Of a stretch of DNA of 14,761 nucleotides, positions 5,897 through 12,026 are shown in pieces. Each line of letters starts with the position of its first letter. Within the stretch, counting starts at the first letter, position 1. A program made the translations under genes and the position numbers. The stretch comes from JBOHDX01 sp050700835 (GTDB lineage: Bacteria; Actinomycetota; Actinomycetes; Propionibacteriales; Nocardioidaceae), in the NCBI GenBank assembly GCA_050700835.1, contig JBOHDX010000032.1, forward strand, positions 1 to 14,761, in the 5' to 3' direction. The notes under the pieces are model-generated. The model was not told where the DNA came from and made no database searches. It worked only from the letters and a program-made list of their open reading frames with translations.

Positions 5897-7471
5897 GTGA
5901 CGACCGAGCAGCCCGACCACGACCTCGTCCTCGTCGTCGACTTCGGCGCGCAGTACGCCCAGCTGATCGCCCGCCGGGTTCGCGAGGCGAAGGTCTACTC
6001 CGAGATCGTGCCGCACTCGATGCCCGTGTCGCAGATGCTCAAGCGGTCGCCGAAGGCGATCATCCTGTCCGGAGGACCGCAGTCGGTCTATGCCGCGGGC
6101 GCGCCGCAGGTCGACCCGGACCTGTTCGGTGCCGGGGTGCCGGTGTTCGGCATCTGCTACGGGTTCATGGCGATGGCGCAGGCACTGGGTGGCGACGTCG
6201 CGCTCACCGGCAGGCGGGAGTTCGGGCGTACCCAGGTCGGCGTGAGCGAGCCCGGAACCCTGCTGGCCGGGCTGCCGGACACGCTGCCGTCGTGGATGTC
6301 GCACGGCGACGAGGTGGTCGCCGCCCCCCCAGGGTTCACCGTTAACGCCACCTCCGCGCGGGCCAAGGTCGCCGCCTTCGAGGACACCGCTCGCGGGCTG
6401 GCCGGCGTGCAGTGGCACCCCGAGGTGCGGCACTCCGAGTACGGCCAGGATGTGCTCGAGGCTTTCTTGGTCGACATCGCCGGGTGCCGGCAGACCTGGA
6501 CGATGGTCAACATCGTGGACCAGCAGGTGGCCGCGATCCGCGCACAGGTTGGCGGCAAGCGAGCGATCTGCGGACTTTCCGGAGGCGTGGACTCCGCCGT
6601 GGCGGCTGCGCTCGTGCACCGGGCGATCGGTGACCGGCTGACCTGCGTGTTCGTCGACCACGGGCTGCTTCGCGAGGGAGAGGCCGAGCAGGTGGAGCGG
6701 GACTACGTCGCCGCCACCGGGGTCGACCTCAACGTGGTCGACGCGAGCCAGCGGTTCCTCGATGCGCTGAGCGGCGTCAGTGACCCCGAGGCCAAGCGCA
6801 AGATCATCGGCCGCGAGTTCATTCGCGTCTTCGAGGCGGCCGAGAGCGACATCGTCTCGGCCGCAGAGGCGACCGAGCCGGTCGAGTTCCTCGTGCAGGG
6901 GACCCTCTATCCCGATGTCGTGGAGTCCGGCGGCGGCGAGGGTGCCGCGAACATCAAGAGTCACCACAACGTCGGTGGGCTTCCGGACGACCTGCAGTTC
7001 TCATTGGTCGAGCCGTTGCGCACGTTGTTCAAGGACGAGGTCCGCGCCGTCGGTGAGCAGCTCGGCCTTCCCGCTCCGATGGTGTGGCGACATCCGTTCC
7101 CAGGCCCTGGGCTGGCGATCCGGATCGTGGGTGCGGTTGACGCTGAGCGCCTGCGCATCCTCCGCGCCGCGGACGCGATCGCCCGCGAGGAGACCACCCG
7201 GGCAGGGCTCGACCGCGACATCTGGCAGTTCCCGGTGGTGCTGCTCGCCGACGTGCGTTCGGTCGGCGTGCAAGGCGACGGTCGTACGTACGGTCACCCG
7301 GTGGTGCTGCGGCCGGTCACCAGCGAGGACGCGATGACCGCCGACTGGGGTCGGTTGCCCTACGACGTGGTCGAGGCCATCTCGACCCGGATCACCAACG
7401 AGGTGTCGGAGGTCAACCGGGTGACGCTCGACGTGACGAGCAAGCCGCCCGGGACCATCGAGTGGGAGTAA
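5897..7471 (+). CDS. guaA: GMP synthase (glutamine-hydrolysing)
   Basis: Converts XMP to GMP using ATP and ammonia from glutamine, completing the step after GuaB. From the GTG at 5897 it has 524 aa, the usual length. The class I glutamine amidotransferase domain comes first, with Cys87 in FGICYGF and His174/Glu176 in QWHPEV. The ATP-pyrophosphatase domain follows, with the P-loop SGGVDS at 228-233. The C-terminal dimerisation domain ends in the canonical GTIEWE. Three in-frame GTG codons (5876, 5888, 5897) are created by a 12-bp tandem repeat. I chose the last because it gives the standard start just before the DLVLVVDFGAQYAQLIARR core; 5888 would add three residues. The Shine-Dalgarno sequence is weak. 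It appears monocistronic, with its own -10 box. Confidence 0.96.
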   Translation: MTTEQPDHDLVLVVDFGAQYAQLIARRVREAKVYSEIVPHSMPVSQMLKRSPKAIILSGGPQSVYAAGAPQVDPDLFGAGVPVFGICYGFMAMAQALGGDVALTGRREFGRTQVGVSEPGTLLAGLPDTLPSWMSHGDEVVAAPPGFTVNATSARAKVAAFEDTARGLAGVQWHPEVRHSEYGQDVLEAFLVDIAGCRQTWTMVNIVDQQVAAIRAQVGGKRAICGLSGGVDSAVAAALVHRAIGDRLTCVFVDHGLLREGEAEQVERDYVAATGVDLNVVDASQRFLDALSGVSDPEAKRKIIGREFIRVFEAAESDIVSAAEATEPVEFLVQGTLYPDVVESGGGEGAANIKSHHNVGGLPDDLQFSLVEPLRTLFKDEVRAVGEQLGLPAPMVWRHPFPGPGLAIRIVGAVDAERLRILRAADAIAREETTRAGLDRDIWQFPVVLLADVRSVGVQGDGRTYGHPVVLRPVTSEDAMTADWGRLPYDVVEAISTRITNEVSEVNRVTLDVTSKPPGTIEWE

Positions 7472-7493
7472 TTGGTGTCCCGAGGCAACCAAT
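7471..7493. repeat. Small inverted repeat at the guaA stop codon
   Basis: ATTGGT (7471-7476) and ACCAAT (7488-7493) form a 6-bp stem with an 11-nt loop starting at the last base of the guaA stop codon. It could be a weak terminator. A 9-bp direct repeat, ATCGAGTGG, flanks it at 7457-7465 (inside the guaA 3' end) and 7492-7500. Confidence 0.35.
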
Positions 7494-7796
7494 CGAGTGG
7501 TGCACGAGAATCCTGGTCTATGCTGCAACCAAATCGGCGACTCAAATCGTCCAAACGGTGCGATGAAGTGATGCCAGGGCACATTAATTGTCGCATTCTT
7601 GACAATCTTCGCATCCATACGACGACCACCAGAACCCAAGAATTGTCGGCGTATTTCCCCTGACTCATTCGTGTCATTGTCTCCCGGATCGTGGGGCGCG
7701 TAGCGTGCGGGACGCTGACCGGCGAGTCGGCGGTTTCCGGTTTTAGGGCGGTGGGCTCGGCCCGGAAACCCTCTGCCCAAAGGGGTGAACCACACC
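7472..7796 (+). other. Low-GC non-coding region between guaA and the secreted protein gene
   Basis: By hand count 7481-7680 is about 50% G+C, far below the neighbouring genes. It contains ATTGTC three times (7587-7592, 7642-7647, 7676-7681). The first copy pairs with GACAAT at 7601-7606 across an 8-nt loop. TTGACA (7599-7604) resembles a -35 hexamer, but no good -10 follows at 16-18 bp. TATGCT near 7519 resembles a -10 hexamer. The end holds a leader hairpin and a strong ribosome binding site. An open frame of 63 codons starting at 7472 shows no coding features. It may hold a promoter, a small RNA or a remnant of foreign DNA. Confidence 0.5.
7732..7770 (+). promoter_or_regulatory. 5'-UTR hairpin before the secreted protein gene
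   Basis: GGTTTCCGG (7732-7740) and CCGGAAACC (7762-7770) form a perfect 9-bp stem with a 21-nt loop. It sits about 10 nt before the Shine-Dalgarno sequence AAAGGGGTGA (7779-7788) of the gene starting at 7797. Its closeness to the ribosome binding site suggests a cis-acting RNA element or an mRNA-stabilising stem. I do not recognise a known riboswitch class. Confidence 0.4.
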
Positions 7797-9467
7797 ATGT
7801 CTGCATTGACCAGATCAAGAACACTCTCCGGGCTCGGGACCGGCATGTTGGTCGTCGCGCTGATCGGCGCAGGCGGCTCTATCAACGCGACCGGCGCGCG
7901 CACCGTCGCGGCCCACGGCCCCAACGGCGCGGCGTCGACCTCGACGGCCGGCTCGCACGGGGCGATGCGAACGATCCCGTCCACCGGCGGCGGGACCATG
8001 AAGTACCTCGGCAAGGTCGCCTTCAAGAGCCTGCCGCGCGCCACTGCTGCCGACCTGCGCAGCTCAGGTGGGCAGTCAGCGCTTCGGGTGCCGCACTGGT
8101 TCAAGGGTGCGAACGTCGGGGCGCGGCTGACCCGATCCTCCAGCGGCGCTCGGCCGAGCGTGACGACGCCGACGCACGTCCACCTGAACAAGGGCGGCAC
8201 GCGCGGGTTCCAGTCGTCCTGCGGCTGCCAGCCGCCTGACACCAACGGGGCCATCAACGGCACCTACATCGTCGAGGCCGTCAACCTGTCGCTGACCGTC
8301 TACAAGCGCAGCGGCGCGTTCGTGTCGCGCAAGTCGTTGGCGTCGTTCTTCCCGACGTCGCGGTCGATCTCCGACCCGCGGATCATGTACGACCCGACGG
8401 CGAAGCGCTGGATCCTGGCGTTCATCCCGATCCCCGAGAGCACGTCGACGACACCGCAGATGTACTTGGCGGTCAGCACCTCGTCGAACCCGACGGGCAG
8501 CTACTTCAAGTACACGATCAGCTTCAGCGGCAGCCTGTACCCCCTGGGTACGCTCCTCGACTACCCGATGATGGGTCAGGATGCGCGCGCGATGATCCTG
8601 TCGACGAACAACTTCCGGCGCAACAGCAGCGGCGGGTTCAACTACATCAACAGCGCCGCGTTCGCGATCCCGAAGTCGGCGATCTACTCCGGGGCCGGGT
8701 TCAGCTTCTCGTCGTTCTCGGTGGCGTTCAGCACCCACCCGGCCGTGGCCCAAGGGGCGCCGATCTCCAACTTCGCCAAGTCGTACCTGCTGGCGGCCAA
8801 CGGCTCCGGCGGCTTCACGCTGTACTACCTGAGCAACACCGGCGGGACGCCGACCATGACCCTGCAGGGCACGACCCCCGGCTCGCTGTGGAGCCCGCCG
8901 CCGGCGGTCACCCAGCCGCCGCCCAACCAGGCAGTGCATCTGGACTCGCTGGACGGTCGGTTGCAGGCACCACCGGTGCAGGCGTCGACGTTCCTGTGGT
9001 TCACCCACGCGATCAACATCGGCGGCTTCCCCGGCGTGCAGTACGGCGCGATCAACCTCGCCACCTCGGGCAGCGGCGGAGTGTCGGCGTCGACGAACGT
9101 CGCCTACGCGAGCGGCACCAGCAACGACTGGAACCCGTCGATCGCGTTGGTCGAGCTGTCCACCAACAGTGACCGCATCTTCCTCAACTGGGCGGTCGAC
9201 GACCCGGCGGCCGGCCAGAACGTCGGCCAGCGGGTCAGCGGGGTCGGACCGGGAGAGGGCATCCCGAGCCTCGCGGGTATCGGCACGACGCTGTTCACCG
9301 GCGGCGGGTCACCGAGCCAGACCAGGTTCGGCGACTTCTCCTCCACGACGATGGAGGTCTCCAGGATCTCCTCGACCTGCCCGGCCAACACCCAGGCCCT
9401 GGTCGTCAACCAGGTGTTCAACGGCGGTGACTGGCAGGTGAGGCTCGCCCGAGTCGGAACCTGCTGA
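7797..9467 (+). CDS. Secreted protein of unknown function
   Basis: A 556-aa exported protein. Residues 1-34 look like a Sec signal peptide: basic TRSR, a hydrophobic stretch LGTGMLVVALIGAGGS, then small residues. The mature part is rich in Ser, Thr, Gly and aromatic residues. It contains PPDTNGAING, SDPRIMYDPTAKRWILAF, YLAVSTSSNPTGSY and LSTNNF, spaced like the blades of a beta-propeller. These motifs recall a broad family of secreted bacterial proteins of unknown function with PDTNGAVG and GDP-type repeats. It has only four cysteines (142, 144, 528, 556), two at each end, so a disulfide could join the termini. A proline-rich segment lies near 365-380. The ATG at 7797 is 8 nt after AAAGGGGTGA; an upstream GTG at 7785 lies within that site. 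It has no operon partner. Family resemblance is from memory, not a search. Confidence 0.85.
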   Translation: MSALTRSRTLSGLGTGMLVVALIGAGGSINATGARTVAAHGPNGAASTSTAGSHGAMRTIPSTGGGTMKYLGKVAFKSLPRATAADLRSSGGQSALRVPHWFKGANVGARLTRSSSGARPSVTTPTHVHLNKGGTRGFQSSCGCQPPDTNGAINGTYIVEAVNLSLTVYKRSGAFVSRKSLASFFPTSRSISDPRIMYDPTAKRWILAFIPIPESTSTTPQMYLAVSTSSNPTGSYFKYTISFSGSLYPLGTLLDYPMMGQDARAMILSTNNFRRNSSGGFNYINSAAFAIPKSAIYSGAGFSFSSFSVAFSTHPAVAQGAPISNFAKSYLLAANGSGGFTLYYLSNTGGTPTMTLQGTTPGSLWSPPPAVTQPPPNQAVHLDSLDGRLQAPPVQASTFLWFTHAINIGGFPGVQYGAINLATSGSGGVSASTNVAYASGTSNDWNPSIALVELSTNSDRIFLNWAVDDPAAGQNVGQRVSGVGPGEGIPSLAGIGTTLFTGGGSPSQTRFGDFSSTTMEVSRISSTCPANTQALVVNQVFNGGDWQVRLARVGTC

Positions 9468-9480
9468 GCACGGCGCAAAC

Positions 9481-9522
9481 GATCCGACGCTGGCCCGGCT
9501 CTAGCCGGGCTAGCGTCGGATC
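9481..9522. terminator. Bidirectional terminator between convergent genes
   Basis: GATCCGACGCTGGCCCGGCT (9481-9500) pairs with 9503-9522 over 20 bp with a single mismatch and a minimal loop. On the + strand TTGGTT follows; on the minus strand GTTTG follows. It lies 13 bp after the secreted protein stop and 12 bp from the stop of the minus-strand lipoprotein gene. This is the expected place for a shared terminator of converging units. Confidence 0.85.
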
Positions 9523-9534
9523 TTGGTTGCCCGG

Positions 9535-9969
9535 TCAGGGCTGCTGCGCCGTGCGGACGCCCGAGTCGAACTGGATCGTCACCACGCGGTAGTGGCCCCC
9601 GGTCACGGTGACCTGCACCTGCCGGGTGCCTGTCATCGGCGACGCAGCCTCGGCCCGGGCCACCAGGACGTACGCGCCCGGATCGAGTGCGATGGTGAAC
9701 TTTCCGGCGGAATCGGTCGTTGCCCGTGCAATCACACTGGAGGAGCCGGCACGGTGCAGCTCGATCTGCGCCTTGGTGGGCACGACCGGACAGGTCGAGC
9801 CGGCTGGCACGGTGGGGCAGCCGGTGTCGATGACGGTCGTGCCCCGGACTCCGGACGTCGCGGCGCCGGCGTCGTTGCCGACGCTCGAGCCGCAGGCCGT
9901 CAACGCCAGCGCGATCGACGCGAGGATCACAGTGGTACGCATGCCTCTAGGACGGAGCCGACGGCCCAC
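9535..9969 (-). CDS. Putative lipoprotein with carboxypeptidase-regulatory-like domain
   Basis: A 144-aa exported lipoprotein. The N-terminus is basic (RRLRPRGMR), followed by a hydrophobic stretch and the lipobox LTAC with the lipidated Cys26, so it is likely anchored on the outer face of the membrane. The C-terminal half (AQIELHRAG, TTDSAGKFTIALDPGAYVLVAR) resembles the small beta-sandwich carboxypeptidase-regulatory/transthyretin-like domain, an accessory fold. Two cysteines in CPTVPAGSTCP could form a disulfide. The GTG start at 9969 has GGAGGG 5 nt upstream and overlaps the end of the membrane protein gene by 23 bp. An alternative ATG at 9942 follows that gene's stop by 4 nt and would still keep the lipobox. 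Function is unknown, and the tight coupling suggests work with the membrane protein. Confidence 0.75.
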   Translation of the reverse strand: MGRRLRPRGMRTTVILASIALALTACGSSVGNDAGAATSGVRGTTVIDTGCPTVPAGSTCPVVPTKAQIELHRAGSSSVIARATTDSAGKFTIALDPGAYVLVARAEAASPMTGTRQVQVTVTGGHYRVVTIQFDSGVRTAQQP

Positions 9970-10936
9970 AGGTTCCCTCCGGTCGCACGCCGCGTAGGTG
10001 GGGGGTGCCCTGCGAGCCCGGGAGCGCCCTGGACGTGCGGCGCGCCGAGGCGTACCGCTGCGCCGACGAGCCGAACACGCCCGCGCCGAGCAGGACGATC
10101 ACCGGCGCGGTGTTCACATCGGTCGACTGGCCGGTATAGAGCTCGCCGAGACTCTGCCCGAACACCCAGTAGGCAACCGCCAGCAGCGTGCCGACCGACA
10201 CTGCGACCTGGGCGATCCGGCCGCCGGCCAGGGCGAGCAGCCCGATCAGGGCCGACCCGACGATCAGACAGACCACCAGCGTCGTACCACCGTCGTGGAC
10301 CCAGCCGGCCATCCTGGTGTCCGCCGACGCCAGCCAGCCCGGTGCTCCGTCGGTGTTGCCCCTGACCTCGGCGGCCAACTCGGCGGGGGTGTTCTGGCCG
10401 GGAAGAGCGCGGAGCACCCCACCCAGGACCCAGACCGCGGCCCAGGCGGCGCGGGACCACGGGGGAGGTGCTTCGCCGACTCCATCGGGGGTGGCACGTG
10501 GCCAGGCCATGACGGCCACGACGGCGTACAGGACGGCGGCGCCCGGAGTGCCGGTGAGCAGGTCGGCATGTCCGGACGCGACCCCGCCGAGCCCCTCGCC
10601 GAGGTACCAGACGGCCAGCCCCCACACGACCGACCCGATCAGGGCTACCCGCACCGTGCGCCGCCAGAGCAGGCCGAGCCCCAGCGCGAGTTGCAGCGTG
10701 GCGAACAGTGCGTTGAGCAGGACGGGCGCGTGCGCCAAGAGATGTTCGGCGAAGCTCGGCCCCGCGGCGACCCAGCCGGGCTGGCCGGCGCCGGCACCCC
10801 CGATGACGTCGGTCCGGAAACCCGTGCCGAACATGTACGGCTGGTACTGCAAGCCGGCGGCTATCAGCCACAGCAGCGCCAGCGCCAACTGCAGGCCGCG
10901 GCGCGTGACGACGCTGCGCGCCATCGACGACGCCAT
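9947..10936 (-). CDS. Polytopic integral membrane protein, unknown function
   Basis: A 329-aa protein with about eight hydrophobic segments, for example near residues 14-33, 73-91, 95-113, 130-145, 158-175, 225-245, 250-270 and 288-305. The loop after the first segment reads LQYQPYMFGTGF, and the third segment ends in WYLGEGLGG followed by SGHADLLTGTPGA. I recognise these as features of conserved actinobacterial membrane proteins without an assigned function. I chose the ATG at 10936 because AGGAGG lies 8 nt upstream. An ATG at 11020 would add 28 non-hydrophobic residues, but it lies only 3 nt from a likely -10 box. The lipoprotein gene downstream overlaps its end, so the two form an operon. 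A quinone- or DoxX-like role is possible but unsupported. Confidence 0.8.
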   Translation of the reverse strand: MASSMARSVVTRRGLQLALALLWLIAAGLQYQPYMFGTGFRTDVIGGAGAGQPGWVAAGPSFAEHLLAHAPVLLNALFATLQLALGLGLLWRRTVRVALIGSVVWGLAVWYLGEGLGGVASGHADLLTGTPGAAVLYAVVAVMAWPRATPDGVGEAPPPWSRAAWAAVWVLGGVLRALPGQNTPAELAAEVRGNTDGAPGWLASADTRMAGWVHDGGTTLVVCLIVGSALIGLLALAGGRIAQVAVSVGTLLAVAYWVFGQSLGELYTGQSTDVNTAPVIVLLGAGVFGSSAQRYASARRTSRALPGSQGTPHLRGVRPEGTCGPSAPS

Positions 10937-11023
10937 CGCTCGCACCTCCTCGACCGCCCACGATTCTTCGGCACCGACCAGACCGCCGGATCGGCCGGGA
11001 TTGGCGGGTGCCCCTGACATTCA

Positions 11024-11029
11024 ACCTTA
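11024..11029 (-). promoter_or_regulatory. Putative -10 box of the membrane protein operon (TAAGGT)
   Basis: On the minus strand TAAGGT fits TANNNT. A start about 7 nt downstream gives a leader of roughly 80 nt that contains AGGAGG before the ATG at 10936. It argues against the ATG at 11020 as the start. No clear -35 hexamer is seen. Confidence 0.35.
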
Positions 11030-11057
11030 GATCGGTTGGAGGACGTGCTGACGGCCT

Positions 11058-11111
11058 GGCCAGGCGCCTTGTGCCGAACCAGGCGCCTTGTGCCGAACCA
11101 GGCGCCTGGCC
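11058..11111. repeat. 19-bp tandem repeat with three AGGCGCCT palindromes
   Basis: CAGGCGCCTTGTGCCGAAC is repeated exactly at 11061-11079 and 11080-11098, and a third, partial unit begins at 11099. This places the palindrome AGGCGCCT at 11062-11069, 11081-11088 and 11100-11107, each 19 bp apart. The outer ends GGCCAGGCGCC (11058-11068) and GGCGCCTGGCC (11101-11111) are also inverted copies. The array lies in the divergent intergenic region, ending 33 bp before the phosphorylase GTG. An operator cluster is a reasonable inference. Confidence 0.65.
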
Positions 11112-11144
11112 TCGGGCCCGTCCCTGCGGTGGGAGGCTGGCGCG

Positions 11145-11936
11145 GTGGAACCTGACTGGTACGCGCGGGCAGACGAGGCCGCCGCCGCGCTTCGACGTCG
11201 GCTCGGTATTGACGGCGTCGACTCAGCCGTGGTGCTGGGCTCGGGCTGGTCCGGGGCCGCCGAGGCGTTCGGATCCCCACGGGCCGTGCTGACGATGGCC
11301 GGCCTCCCGCACTTCATCGCACCGACGGCTGTCGGGCACCGAGGCTCCGTGGCGCTGCACCAGGTCGGCGGTCGGACGGTGCTGGTCTTCGCCGGCCGGA
11401 CCCATCTGTACGAGGGGCATGGACCCGGCCAGGTCGTGCATGCCGTGCGTACCGCCGCAGCCCTCGGGGCCTGCCGCGCCATCCTGACCAACGCGAACGG
11501 ATCGCTGCGACCAGCGTGGGGGCCCGGCACCGGCGTGCTGATCCGCGACCACCTCAACCTTGCGGCGGTGTCGCCTCTGGTCGGGGCCAGGTTCGTGGAC
11601 CTCACCGATGCGTACTCTCCTCGGCTACGTGAGATCGCTCGTGCCGCCGACGCGAGCCTCGTCGAAGGGGTCTACGCGCTCCTGAGCGGGCCGCATTACG
11701 AGACGGTCGCGGAGGCACAGATGATCGCGGCGCTCGGGGCCGACGTGATCGGCATGTCCACCGTGCTGGAGACCATCGCCGCGCGCGAAGCCGGCATGGA
11801 CGTGCTCGGGCTGTCGGTCGTCACGACTGTCGAGGCCACCGGCGAGCCGATCGACGCCGACGAGGTGGTGGCACAGGCGGAACGCGCCGCCGCCGCCCTG
11901 GGGCCGGTCGTTGCCGCGGTCATCGCGGCCGCTTGA
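11145..11936 (+). CDS. Purine nucleoside phosphorylase family protein (trimeric type)
   Basis: A 263-aa homologue of the trimeric purine nucleoside phosphorylases, which split nucleosides with phosphate into base and pentose-1-phosphate in purine salvage. Visible family elements are GSG with Ser33 (phosphate), GHRG, GRTHLYEGH, TNANGSL (residues 115-121), IRDHLNL, GPHYET with base-binding Glu186, and GMSTVLETIAA. Two sites differ from the family: TNAAGGL is TNANGSL here, and the Asn of LVTN, which selects 6-oxopurines, is Thr228 (VVTT). Substrate preference may therefore differ. 5'-methylthioadenosine phosphorylase relatives have Asp at this position. The GTG start has GGGAGG 8 nt upstream. 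The permease gene follows 90 bp downstream with its own likely promoter, supporting a salvage role. Confidence 0.87.
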   Translation: MEPDWYARADEAAAALRRRLGIDGVDSAVVLGSGWSGAAEAFGSPRAVLTMAGLPHFIAPTAVGHRGSVALHQVGGRTVLVFAGRTHLYEGHGPGQVVHAVRTAAALGACRAILTNANGSLRPAWGPGTGVLIRDHLNLAAVSPLVGARFVDLTDAYSPRLREIARAADASLVEGVYALLSGPHYETVAEAQMIAALGADVIGMSTVLETIAAREAGMDVLGLSVVTTVEATGEPIDADEVVAQAERAAAALGPVVAAVIAAA

Positions 11937-11990
11937 CGACGATCGGGCGATCGACGGGCATGGGGGAGCGACCCGCAGGCCTTGTGTCGC

Positions 11991-11996
11991 TAGGGT
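11991..11996 (+). promoter_or_regulatory. Putative -10 box of the permease gene (TAGGGT)
   Basis: TAGGGT fits TANNNT. A start near 12003 gives a short leader with CGGAGG at 12016-12021, 5 nt before the ATG at 12027. It also argues against the in-frame TTG at 11997 as a start codon. The -35 region is unclear. Confidence 0.45.
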
Positions 11997-12026
11997 TTGG
12001 GCACCCATCGCGCTTCGGAGGTCGAG

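Noticed and set aside
7472..7663. 63-codon + strand open frame just after guaA
   Set aside because: No ribosome binding site, ordinary non-coding composition and no motif. A small protein cannot be fully excluded.
7690..7796. Cyclic-di-AMP (ydaO-type) riboswitch before the secreted protein gene
   Set aside because: GGGGTGAA is present, but it is the ribosome binding site region 8 nt before the ATG, and the other conserved blocks of the class are missing.
5825..8263. Two long minus-strand open frames opposite guaA and its 3' flank
   Set aside because: They overlap guaA and the secreted protein gene, have no recognisable motif and match the shadow pattern.
11058..11111. CRISPR-like array
   Set aside because: The 19-bp units are directly adjacent with no unique spacers, and there are only two and a half units.
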